Positions 13,131 through 23,038 of a DNA stretch of 64,000 bases are shown here, in pieces; positions within the stretch are counted from its first letter, which is position 1; every line of letters begins with the position of its first letter. Below the pieces are notes generated by a model that was not told the DNA's origin, searched no databases, and saw nothing but the letters and a program-made list of their open reading frames with translations. The stretch is from Tetracladium setigerum (lineage: Eukaryota > Ascomycota > Leotiomycetes > Helotiales), in NCBI GenBank assembly GCA_031472005.1, contig PZJY01000009.1:1178001-1242000 (forward strand), given 5' to 3'. Position numbers and translations under genes: made by a program.

Positions 13131-14244
13131 GCTTTTTGATCGATGAACAATTTCAATCTGCGTGGCAGATAACACGGAAACAGGCAACGAGAGTGCAAAA
13201 TACCGTCAATATAATCACTCGAATACTGACACTCATGACTATGTAATAAAAGTCGATTATTGAGCACATTGGTCCTTTCTCGCTTGAGATCGAGATTGTT
13301 AAGTGAGATCTAAATTCAGCCGAGAAAGCAGGTATTGAGCAAGGCAACTGGCAGAAATCAGTACTAATTATCAAAAGCTCCCTATACCTTATCTAAAATC
13401 GTATTGAGTCCTGGTATCTCAGATATATCGATCGAAGATCTATCACTTTACGAGGACATGTGTGGTTGCAGGTACGCGCGACACGATGTGTGGTGATGTG
13501 CTCGCATCTTGTATCTCATTTGCCCGATGGGAATGCAAACCTATTATTGCTATACAGACCTTTCTACTTGACTTGGCAGTCAAAGCTGAAGAATCTGACC
13601 AAGTAATATGTCACGGATTTCTGGTGATAAATCCTGAAGAAATGCTGACTTCGGAGGCAATGCCGTGAGGGAGGGGCAGGCAAAATTTGGCGCGGCGGCG
13701 AAGGGAAGGAGCATCAAAAAATAAATAACTCACCAAATACTTTTTGGTCCCACAACAGCGATTGTAGAGAGAGAGAGAGAGAGAGAGAGCTATTAGCCTA
13801 ATCTATTCCGATTTCTTCCTCTTCGATTGTCACTTTCGCCCTCTTGCATTCTTGCTCGCCAGCTAACTTTGCTTTACGAACATTGTTTGAATGCATAATA
13901 TTGATGACGCACCGGCACCCGTCGCGCACACAAATTTGCTAGCACAAGGCACTGCAGGGCGAGAGCGTACCGCACCCGCACCGCACCATTCTCCACATCA
14001 CGAACGACAAATTTTCGACGAAAAGAAACAAACTCCATTCAAACAAACTCCCTCCTCACCGCTCCACCCGAGACCACAAACACTTCACTTTACTTTCAGA
14101 GAGTCAGCTCCACCCCGAGATTCTCGATGAATAATATATTGCAATAAAGCCGCACCTCAGCAACTGGTCACAGTCAAGTGTAACACTCGACTGCGACACG
14201 TGCAATCGCCGCCAACACCTCCCTCTCTCTCTTCCCACTACCAT
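13131..14244. other. Intergenic region with GA microsatellite
   Basis: No gene recognised. It contains a (GA)n run at 13767-13789, followed by pyrimidine- and CA-rich sequence that is probably promoter or 5' leader of the decarboxylase transcript. Short ORFs here have no protein-like character. Confidence 0.5.
13767..13789. repeat. (GA)n microsatellite
   Basis: About eleven uninterrupted GA units, upstream of the S-adenosylmethionine decarboxylase leader. Confidence 0.95.
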
Positions 14245-14292
14245 ATGAGTGCCGAAGATCTACACTTCCTCTTCTCCAAGCCATCCAAGTGA
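14245..14292 (+). promoter_or_regulatory. Candidate upstream ORF in the SAM decarboxylase leader
   Basis: ATG at 14245 opens a 15-codon ORF, MSAEDLHFLFSKPSK, stop at 14290-14292. A strong splice donor (AA/GTGAGT at 14289) lies in its last codons. A canonical branch site and acceptor (TTGCTAATATACC..TTTGCAG, ending 14496) lie 208 bp on. If spliced, the peptide ends ..KPSKPR instead, so it is nearly the same either way. It precedes the main ATG (14915) by about 670 bp of genomic sequence. Upstream ORFs are known in SAM decarboxylase mRNAs of plants and animals, where they mediate polyamine control; applying that here is inference. Confidence 0.55.
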
Positions 14293-14914
14293 GTAGCAGA
14301 TTCCAGCCGCAACTCTGCTGCAGCAGCAGCAAGAGAGACTGCAAGAAAGACCCGTTGTCTCTCGTCGATTTCACCCCGCTCTGCCCCTCCACGAGAAGAG
14401 CTGGAACTCATTCCCTCGTGGGGTGGTCGTTCCTGCAAACTCACCCTTTACATGTCACTCATCCTATCAGCAATTGCTAATATACCTTCTTTGCAGGCCT
14501 AGATAGCACCAACCACGCCCAGATAAAACAACCCAACAAAAAATCCACAAATCCCCCATCTGCAGATATACCTCGTCTGCTAGACCCCGGTATCCCTCTA
14601 CGATATCGGATTCTAACAGAGCGAGCACAACAAACCTCAACATTCCACCCGTCAAGGACCTCTTCATCAGCTTGTGCACTCGCCCTCCATAACGTCCTTG
14701 AAGACGTTGCCGCATACCCTTCACATTTAGCTGGCTCCGCCAGCACACCCAGTATCCCACGGTTCTGTGGGCCATCTCTTCTCAGGCGGGCACCGCAAGG
14801 TTCGTCTGAGTGGCAGATAGTGCTTCACAGTACTTGCCAGTAGAGTCGAAGGAGGTCTCCATCCCACATATCATATCAAGAACACAAGTCGAGAGCCAAC
14901 AATTAAACGAAGTT

Positions 14915-16542
14915 ATGGTCAACTTTGAAATTCCAAGCCAATATACATTCTCACCTTCCGAGGGCACTCCGCATCTTACGATCAATCGTGAGGCTACTAT
15001 CGACCTAGATAGCAGCAATGCATTTGAAGGTAAGGAGAAAAGGGACCTTGGTTGTGGAATTCATGCTTACGTCCACCAGGTCCTGAGAAGCTTTTAGAAG
15101 TATGGTTTGCACCATCATCTGATGCCCTCCCAGTTGGAGCCAAAGAGAATGGCTTGAAGGCTGTTTCTGGGGAGACATGGGAAAAGATGTTGGATTTGGT
15201 CAACTGCAAGGTTCTGTCCGTTGTGCAGTCCGAGCACGTAGATGCCTACCTCCTTTCCGAATCCAGCATGTTTGTCTTCCCCCACAAACTCATCCTTAAG
15301 ACATGTGGCACCACAACTCTCCTACTTGGTCTCCGCCGAATGTTGAGAATCGCAGCTGTTGACGCCGGTTTCCCTGCCCACAACTGCGAAGATTTGACGG
15401 AAATTAAGGCTGCTGCTACACCTTACCGGGTCTTTTACAGCCGCAAGAATTTCTTGTTCCCAGATAAGCAACAAGGGCCTCATCGCAGCTGGAAGCACGA
15501 AGTCAAATTCCTCGATGACATGTTCACTGGAGGCAGTGCATACATGGTTGGCAAGATGAATGGTGATCATTGGTACCTCTACTTGACTACTCCCAACATG
15601 TCACTCACTCCACCAAGAACACCAGATAGGGAGCGTGCACTTACAGAGACCAAATTGCTACAGATTCCAGCTTCAGCATACGCTGGGAAGGCTGTTCTTG
15701 GCAACGATGATGAGACTTTGGAAGTCCTCATGACGGATCTCGAGCCAGAGAATGCCAAGCAGTTCTATCTTGAACACGCGAGTGCGGTCGCGGAGGGCAA
15801 ATACTCTGAGAGAGCTAAACAAGCTCGCAAGGACGCCGAGGAAAGTTTGGGCGAATTGAGTGGCCCTGTGGCAGATTTGAGCTTGAGTGCTACAACATCG
15901 AGCAGTGCAGCTCAGGACGAATCCTTTGATGTCTTTAGTAACACATCATCTGATAATGGGGCATTCACTCCAGACGCTGATACTGGATTTCCCGAAGAGC
16001 TTGCCACTGAGGGTCATGCTTTGGGTACGGTGGTCTCGGAGGCGTGCGGTCTCGCTGAAGTTTACCCTACGTCCAGATACCCAGATGCACGTGTCGATGC
16101 CTATCTCTTCACACCGTGTGGATTTTCTGCCAACGGTGTGATTCCAGCTCCGGATCAAGCAGGCAGTGCTACACACTACTTCACTGTACACGTCACTCCG
16201 GAACCCCAGTGCTCCTATGCTTCTTTCGAGACCAACGTTCCTGGACGCCAGTCGGGACGCGAGACTGTCGAGGTCATTGAGCATGTCGTCAACATCTTCA
16301 AACCAGGTCGTTTCAGTGTCACACTTTTCGAGGCGAAGGCCAATTCTTTGGAAGGCTATCAAGGAGACTCGGCTGCAGAGCTTCAAAGTGGTATCATCCG
16401 AAAGGCTAAGATGGATAATATTAGTGGCTATCGCCGAGTCGAGCGAATCGTACACGATTTTGATGGCTATGATTTGGTCTTCAGGTACTATGAGAGAAAT
16501 GATTGGGCTGGGGGTGCACCGCGTGTGGGTGAAATTGACTGA
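14915..16542 (+). CDS. spe2: S-adenosylmethionine decarboxylase proenzyme
   Basis: Makes decarboxylated S-adenosylmethionine, the aminopropyl donor for spermidine and spermine synthesis; cytosolic. Exons 14915-15029 and 15080-16542 (525 aa); the intron GTAAGG..CCAG splits a Gly codon. The self-cleavage site LLSESSMFV is plain: cleavage between E99 and S100 would make the pyruvoyl cofactor. The conserved catalytic cysteine is C114 in ILKTCGTT. Further family blocks are FLFPDKQQ, HEVKFLDDMF and the KTCGTTTLLL segment. The protein is longer than human AdoMetDC because of insertions after residue ~220 and between the two repeats, as is common in filamentous fungi. An alternative ATG in the second exon's frame would remove the N-terminal strand and is rejected. 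The long leader with intron and upstream ORF suggests translational control. Confidence 0.97.
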
Positions 16543-18322
16543 TGATCTGGCAAGCTCGATTCGCGGTTGTTGAAAGACGGCCCGCGTCCAGCTCAAAAGG
16601 TGTGGTCTGGTTTCCTGGGTCTTTCCTTAGCCTGACTTTGCTTGTGGTATGCGTTGCTTCCCGTTGAGTTTTTATTGCTGTTTTATGCACCGTCTCTACT
16701 CTATCACATGGATGCAAAGGTTGAACAGGACGCGGAGGACGGACAGTTTGATAGCAATAGTCGTTTAGTCTCAATCAATGATGTTACATGCGGGTTTGGT
16801 TCTTTGACTGGATCTTAAGTGGACATCATTATGTTTCAATGGAACTGAGAGAAACAGAATGCACTTCATGAGGAATTCTGACGTACATATAAGACTCTTC
16901 TCTTACCTGCAGCCTCTAAATGTCCAACAGGGCCCACGAAATGGGTGGCCTGGGAAGGAGCCCGAAAAACGATGGCTGAAAAGGGAAGCTGGATTGGATG
17001 AGGCCATCATATGGCCCAGCATGATGAAAATCTGACAGCAGTGTGGGAATTCACCTGAACGGTGAAGTGGATGAAAGCCAATGATGTTGCATTTGGGGAG
17101 CGATTGTGATGGAAAGTGTGAAGCGGCCGCATGGACACGTCCCTGATGGGATAAGAGGACACCATGATGAGTTCAGCCGTCTTGGTGCGAGGGACGATCG
17201 ATTGAACTCGGTGAGTGAGCGAGGGAGGCAAAGCGGTCGTGAAATGGGCCTCTGCTGAGTTGAGGTGAGGACTCATTACTTTGAGGTATGCGTGCGTGTT
17301 GAAGTGCCTTGAGAGGCATGAATGACTGTTGTAAAGCGAGCATTGCCCTGTTTCCTCCGTCGAAGAAGGGCTGAGAGTAAGTATTGTACTGTACTGTACA
17401 TCAGTTGTCGACAAGCTCTAGCTAGATGAAGTCCATGTAAATGTAGTGTAATTTGTTATCAATCCCAATTTCAACAGGAATTCAATAATTCAACTCAATC
17501 AATCAATCCCTTCCTTTCGACAACATGAGCCTCAAGAAAGTGACCGGATGCAAGACTGCACAAATTCAATCACTTTCACTTTTCTTTTCGCGACTTTATG
17601 CAGGCTCTCATCACGTCCGGAAATCTCGAGGGCGCGCTGTCCACTTTATACTCGCGTTGAACGCGCCCCAGCTAGCCCATTCTAATTTCAAAGTTCTCCC
17701 CCTGCTTTCAAGCGCCGCCCATCGCATCCACTCAGCACCCTGAACACCCATCGCATGAAGCCGACTTTCCCTGTCCGACACTCCACCCGCAACGGCAGCG
17801 TCCAAGACATCACGGAAGATCTGAGATTGCACGGCCAGTAATTGGGCGGAGACGCGAAAGAGACACGACTGACGGACGCGCTACTGGGAAGTGGGAGTGA
17901 AAGAGTTTGGGAAAGAGAACAGCTGCTTGCCACTCAAGCTGCTTGGAACGTGTGAGATTGGAACTGCTGTGGTGGGTGATATATGCTCCCTCCCCCCAAT
18001 TTGCCTTCCTTTTGCTTCGTGTCGAGGTGTTTGATTGTGCTGCTTTCTTGTTGTGATCCATTCTGACAGTAAACAAGACGCTCGACATCTTCATCATCAA
18101 CAACAATAACAAACAATTAATCACAACAACCACGCACACGAAGACGCACATACACTTACCCTCATTCACTCACTCAACTACCAACGGCTTCGACCTAACC
18201 TAGGGACTTGTGTGGAGTACTGGGCTCGATCATTGATTGTGTTGAGCATCATCAATCCAGACTAGACAACCAAGGCAAGGACAATTGAATCGACAATCCA
18301 GCAAGCTCGACCGTCGTTCAAC
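16543..18322. other. Long intergenic region, no gene seen
   Basis: About 1.8 kb without a convincing coding frame. The last 400 bp become CA/TC-rich with AACAATAACAAACAA-type sequence, as expected for the promoter and leader of the gene at 18323. Confidence 0.5.
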
Positions 18323-19683
18323 ATGACCACCCACGTAGCAGCAACTAGGCAGCCCTTCGCACCATTGAGCAGTTCTCGTCTTCAGAACCTCACCAGTCTC
18401 AAGAACAGTCAGAACGGTATGCTTTCCTCCAATTGCTCCCTCTCAGCCAACCATTCCCAACACACCGTCTTGACCTGAATTGAACGCAACATGAATCTCA
18501 CACACTCTCCTATAGCTCTTATCCCTACTGTTACCTCTCCTCCAAAACGAAAGGCCGCGTCTTTTGATTTCGACACCGCCAATGACTCCGAGAACATCGA
18601 TCCTACCATCTTCCTCTCCCGAAAAGATCCAAGGCCCTAGACGGGTCTTCGAAAGACACCTCCTCTTACACCAAGCCAACCAACTTCTTCCTTACCAGAT
18701 CCCCTGCTCCTCCTACTTCCTTCTCAGCCCCGCCTCGACGACCAATCCTCGAAGCGCGCTCTCCAATCAAGAAACTCAACACCACCATCAAGAGCAGTCC
18801 GCTAAGCGCCCCTGCAGGTCGATCACCAACCAGAAAGCGCGTTGGAATATTGAATCGCAGAAAGACAGCCAGCCCATTCACACGAGTCGACCCCCCAAAA
18901 TTCGCTACCCCATCTTCCGGTCTCGGATTCAGTATCGCTGAAGCCCTCTCTGGCACCATCCCGTCATACAGCGCCCGTCAAGCCGAAGCCATCCCCAAGG
19001 TTGCCGAGAAGCTTAACGAGCCTGAGCTTAAAGGGTCCTGGTTCTTTGACATCCACGAGGACACCGCCGAAGAAGAAGCCACAAACTTAATGGAGCACTC
19101 AACATGTACATTGGATATCTCCTCTGACGAAGAGAGCGCTGCACGTATGAGTGATGAGCGAGGCAAAGAGAATGTCCCTCCTCCAGATGATATCTCGCAA
19201 ACACGTACGCAATTGACATCATCCGTCGAAACAGGCGAGAGTTCCATGACTGATATCAAGGCTCGCATTCGCGCGTCGAGGATGAAGCATGAGAATTCTA
19301 TTGAAGTTGATCGGTCGCCATTGGGAGACCTCGCTGCGGAGGATTTCTACGCTGAGGGGTGTGATGGATCTTCTGTCTTCCTGATTGGTGGTGATGTTGC
19401 CGAGGAAGAAGTCATCGTGAAAGAGGACGAGCCAGAGCAGCAGCAAGAACAGGAACAGGAACAAGAACCAGAAGTCGTCGTCGAGGAAGGGCCAATTGCT
19501 ACATTCGACTTCATCTCAGAAGTTAAAGGCAAAGGAAAAGAAATTGACATGAACGTCATCGATGCTCTCATGTTCAAAGATCCAGATGCCTTAGCACCCA
19601 AGGCTGCATTACTTGAACCTATCGAAAAGGCCGAGGAGAACTTTGAGTTGTGGGAGAGTGGGAGTGCGAAAGATGGGGAATGA
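18323..19683 (+). CDS. Disordered, acidic KEN-box protein of unknown function
   Basis: Exons 18323-18416 and 18516-19683; 420 aa if one base is restored. No catalytic domain is recognisable. Visible features are basic Ser/Pro clusters (SPPKRK, ARSPIKKLN, SPTRKRVGILNRRK) that look like Cdk sites and nuclear localisation signals, and a conserved-looking core GLGFSIAEALSGTIPSYSAR. An acidic block SWFFDIHEDTAEEEATNLME, a KEN box in GKENVPP, and a Q/E-rich repeat (EQQQEQEQEQEPE) follow. KEN boxes recruit the anaphase-promoting complex, so a cell-cycle-regulated nuclear protein is possible; this is inference. The frame breaks at the A4 run 18622-18625: with five As the reading continues SRKRSKALDGSS, otherwise it stops at 18638-18640. 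I rejected an intron because both flanks read cleanly up to the run. Confidence 0.78.
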
Positions 19684-20966
19684 TTTGAATGATGGCCTTC
19701 TTTCTTTGACTTTGTACGCTCGGGTTGGGTTCTGGCTGTGACACACGTGGTTGGCGTTTGGTGGGATGTGTTTTGATACCTGTGGGCGTTTTGTGGACTA
19801 CTACTGTTTCTGTATGCCTTTTTATGAATAGCAGCTAGCTACCTGCCTTTACTTACGTCAAGATTTTACTTTATGTTGGATTGCTGGATTGATTGCTTTT
19901 GATGCTTTTGCTTGATGATGGGGTACATATATACATTTCCCTTGCTGGTAGGTTGATCTTTAAGAAGTACTTGAGAGAAAGTTGTAATACAAAAGAAAGA
20001 CATTATTCCCCATTTCATTAATATTGTTGGTGTTTTGTTGTGATCCATTTATTCATGAAATGTAGGCATGTTTCCTATCTCGACATTTTCAAAAAGACTT
20101 TGGAAAACGTTTGGGAAATGTCAAGACGGTCATGTGAGTTGTACAGTACCTCTTTACGGAATGAAGATGAATGCATAAGATTTACCTATATCTCTTCCTA
20201 CCTATTCTCCATCCTCTGAGCTCTATCAGCTAAACATCACCACATCAGTAGTAACCTCACTCACTTCTTACAACAAATCGAGGAGTACCTAGATTATAGC
20301 GGAGATCTAATTAAGACAAGTTGGTGCACAAATTTAACAAATATAGTAGAGTTTACGAGGATTGTCAGAGATACCTATGGATCATTTTTGCAGTTTGAAC
20401 GATAGTTTTATGGGTTTTGTCAGAAAGAGAGAAAGAGAGAGAGTTACGATTAGTCGGCAATATTGGTCGTGAAAGGATGGATGCTTGTTGGATGAGGGAG
20501 GGAGGGGTTGGGTTGAGATTTGATAGTCAAATTTATTTGTATTCGCCTCTTCAAAAATACATCTTCACACATTCTTACAGTGAGAATCCGTCGTGAAGAA
20601 GGGTTTTGGCGTTGGAGATTTTCTTGAGTTAACGGATTTGATAGACCAATCCTTAGTTTCGAGGTTATACAAGGTCATTACTTGTGTGCTATTTCGTTCA
20701 TACCATGACTGGCAAGAACCAATATTGGAAAAAATTCGTTCCACCGACTAGTATTATATCTCAATCCAGGATGTCCCCTGTTTTCTTTGCCTTTGCCTTC
20801 AAATGAATAAAGAGTCTTGCCGATGTAAAAGTTCCTGCTCGCTGGAGTTCGGCTAAATTTGGGAGGTGAATGAATATCACGTGATACCCGCTAAAGAATC
20901 CCCAAAAAATATATCAAATTCCTCCCCGCGAAACATTGCAAAAAATGGCAAAAAATACAGAACAAT
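19684..20966. other. Intergenic region, no gene seen
   Basis: AT-rich 3' flank of the KEN-box gene, followed by non-coding sequence with a GA-rich microsatellite at 20422-20443. No protein-like ORF. Confidence 0.5.
20422..20443. repeat. GA-rich microsatellite
   Basis: Imperfect GAAAGAGAGAAAGAGAGAGAG tract in intergenic DNA. Confidence 0.85.
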
Positions 20967-21061
20967 TGCAACTGCCGTGAATCGAACACGAACCTCCACC
21001 TTGCGACTTGTATTACACAGAGCATGGAAGGGTGGAATCCTAACCATTGGACCACAGAAGC
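20967..21061 (-). tRNA. tRNA-Gly (UCC)-like gene with a 23-nt intron, possibly decayed
   Basis: Read on the minus strand. Acceptor 5' arm GCTTCTG, then TG; D arm GTCC-AATGGTTA-GGAT (A box TGGTCCAATGG); anticodon stem CCACC/GGTGG with loop CT-TCC-A, giving anticodon UCC. The 23-nt insertion sits after position 37, the canonical intron site. The T arm is TCGTG-TTCGATT-CACGG with a good B box (GTTCGATTC). Acceptor 3' arm is CAGTTGC plus discriminator A. Five of seven acceptor pairs form; positions 3-70 and 4-69 are T-T mismatches, so it may be a pseudogene or carry sequence errors. Folding was done by eye. Confidence 0.55.
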
Positions 21062-21180
21062 TATTTATGAACGTCCGACTTATTTCGATATCTATTAGTT
21101 TAATCCAAACTTCCAAACTTCTCAGCGTGATTGGGCCTTTTTGAGTACAGTGGAGACAATCAACTCGCTTCGAGGATTGC

Positions 21181-21218
21181 GCTTCTGTGGTCCAACTTTG
21201 CCGTTAAACCACAGAAGC
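21181..21218. repeat. Perfect inverted repeat derived from a tRNA 5' end
   Basis: An 11-bp perfect stem, GCTTCTGTGGT / ACCACAGAAGC, closes a 16-nt loop. Its left arm plus the next bases (GCTTCTGTGGTCCAA) match the first 15 nt of the neighbouring tRNA-Gly-like gene, in the opposite orientation 120 bp away. Confidence 0.8.
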
Positions 21219-21955
21219 TCGCTCGCTAGGTATCCGCTCATAAGTAGGTATGTATGCAAGCCATAGCAATAACAAGCTCGACTTTCAAGCCATGACTATG
21301 AAACATTTCAGCTTTGTATTTGAATATGTTTTTGTTGTAGAGATCATGGACTTTTAGTTCATTTAAGTTTCGTCATCGCAGACTATTCTCTTGCTGCTGA
21401 GCCTAGGATCTCCGGGCAGCAGGAAGAGAGCACTTTCCATTGAAAAGTATATGTAATATCTTATATGTTGGAAATCATTACATCACAGTGGTTTTTTATT
21501 TAAGTTAAGAAAATAATGACTGCTGATACTTAATTCACCTGAGGGGCTTTGGTTCCGCAGGAGCAAACATACTAGCGCGAGAAGACTGACAGGTTGGACT
21601 GGCCAAGTCGCTGTCGGCTAGTTCATGGAAAAGAGATTGAGTGAATAAATTGCGGAGGTAGTGTCAGATGATGAGAGGCAGATGAGTTCATGAGGGAGAA
21701 CTTGAAGAATAAAGGAAAATAGTAAAGTCTTGCATAGTAGGGACCAGAGTAGGGCCATATCAGCTTGGCATTGTCTCAATTGGCAAGCAAGCAAAGTTAC
21801 CATTGTGTTTTGATTGACACGACACACCTAGAAAATAAGTTACAAGCTGGTGCGTGATGGTTAACAGAGATTCGTTCTACTATACGTACATCTACATGCG
21901 AGTTCCATAATGTACAGTATTCTACAATGCTAATGCCCAAACCCAAATTAACTCC
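21219..21955. other. Intergenic region, no gene seen
   Basis: AT-rich non-coding sequence downstream of the mL57 gene; only short, unconvincing ORFs. Confidence 0.5.
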
Positions 21956-22842
21956 CTACGCTAAGCCCATTGGTTTCAACACCCTTTCTTTTGCAACTTG
22001 TGCTGCAACAGCACTTCCTCTTTGTAGCCCGATTGCGCCGATGATAGCGTACACCGTAGTTGCGAAAACGACATCAATTCCAGAAGCCTCCAATCTATCA
22101 GGCTAGTAGCGGGTCAGCACATCTCCTCACAACCAGAATCACCATAACGTACGTTTCTGGGCCGCCACCTCATAATGTCTGCCATTTCCAGCTGGGACGC
22201 GAACTTTGCCAATCTCGCCTTTGTTAAAACCTCCGCAATCGGCATATCCGTCAAATTGTCCAGACCATCCAGCGCAGGATGCTTGAATGGTTCTCGACCA
22301 TCAGTTGCCGTAACGGACCTTCGTTGTTTCAATGCTGTGGTGGAGTTCAACAAAGCAAGATTTGCTTGCAGATTCAGAATTCGTCGACCTGCAAGAACTT
22401 AGTACTCCGTGGCATCAAGCATTAAGCCATCCATACCGAAAAATGCCAGCCTATCATTGAACCCTCGAGCACCCTGCTCAAAACTCTTGTGTGTAACTGC
22501 AAGCCATTTGACCTCCTCTGTGAGCATATTCTCTCCACCTTGTCCCAGGAAGTTCTTGTAGAATCGGTCTAATCGTGCTGGATCACTGTTGCTTGTCCAA
22601 GGTTTCGTATCATCATGCAAGCGTACTCGATACGGTGCCGTCATTCTCTTCGGAGTTTGCGACCATCTTGGTTTGTCTTCTCCCTCGGTTTCGTACTCTG
22701 TATCTTTTCTTGCAGGGGACGTCGAGAATTGCCTGATGGAGGAGGCAGCTCGAGAAGAGGATGTAAGGCCATTGCATTCGCAAGCCGCTCGGGATTGGCG
22801 TGCCAGAGAGTGTAGCGTTCGCTTTACCACGTTTGATGACAT
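21956..22842 (-). CDS. Mitochondrial large-subunit ribosomal protein mL57 (L15, RNase III-like)
   Basis: Structural protein of the mitoribosome large subunit with a degenerate RNase III fold. Start MSSNVVKRTL at 22842 with a basic Ser/Arg presequence (RAASSIRQFSTSPAR) typical of mitochondrial import. Exons 22842-22437, 22388-22153 and 22087-21956 (257 aa). The RNase III-like core shows EEVKWLAVTHKSFEQGARG, then RLAFFGRRIL across intron 1, whose branch TACTAAG and acceptor TTGCAG are clear. The last splice is uncertain: donor AAC/GTACGT is good, but phase requires the acceptor TTGGAG/GCT at 22088 rather than the better-looking GATAG nearby; homologues would favour keeping the Leu-Glu between them. 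Divergent from rtt109, start codons 196 bp apart. Confidence 0.87.
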
Positions 22843-23038
22843 GGTGAGGCCTGGGTATTGGAATTGCTGGTCGTGAATGGTGAAGTGTTGATGCTCCCAT
22901 AAATTATCCCAAGAGTCCGGATCGACCTGGACTAAGCCCGATTGGGACAGCTTGTCTCGTGCAGCCGTGTGCATGTCGCGTACCACATCCGAACTTGAGC
23001 AACATCATCTTCAACACTTTTTGGCATGCTTTTTAATT

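Noticed and set aside
14499..14823. 108-codon open frame in the SAM decarboxylase leader
   Set aside because: Has no ATG in a suitable place and is out of frame with the spliced upstream ORF. The CT/CA-rich sequence is poor in stop codons, so openness is expected by chance.
19684..21955. Transposon or RIP-degraded relic
   Set aside because: No terminal repeats, no transposase-like frame and no strong AT/TpA bias beyond ordinary intergenic DNA.
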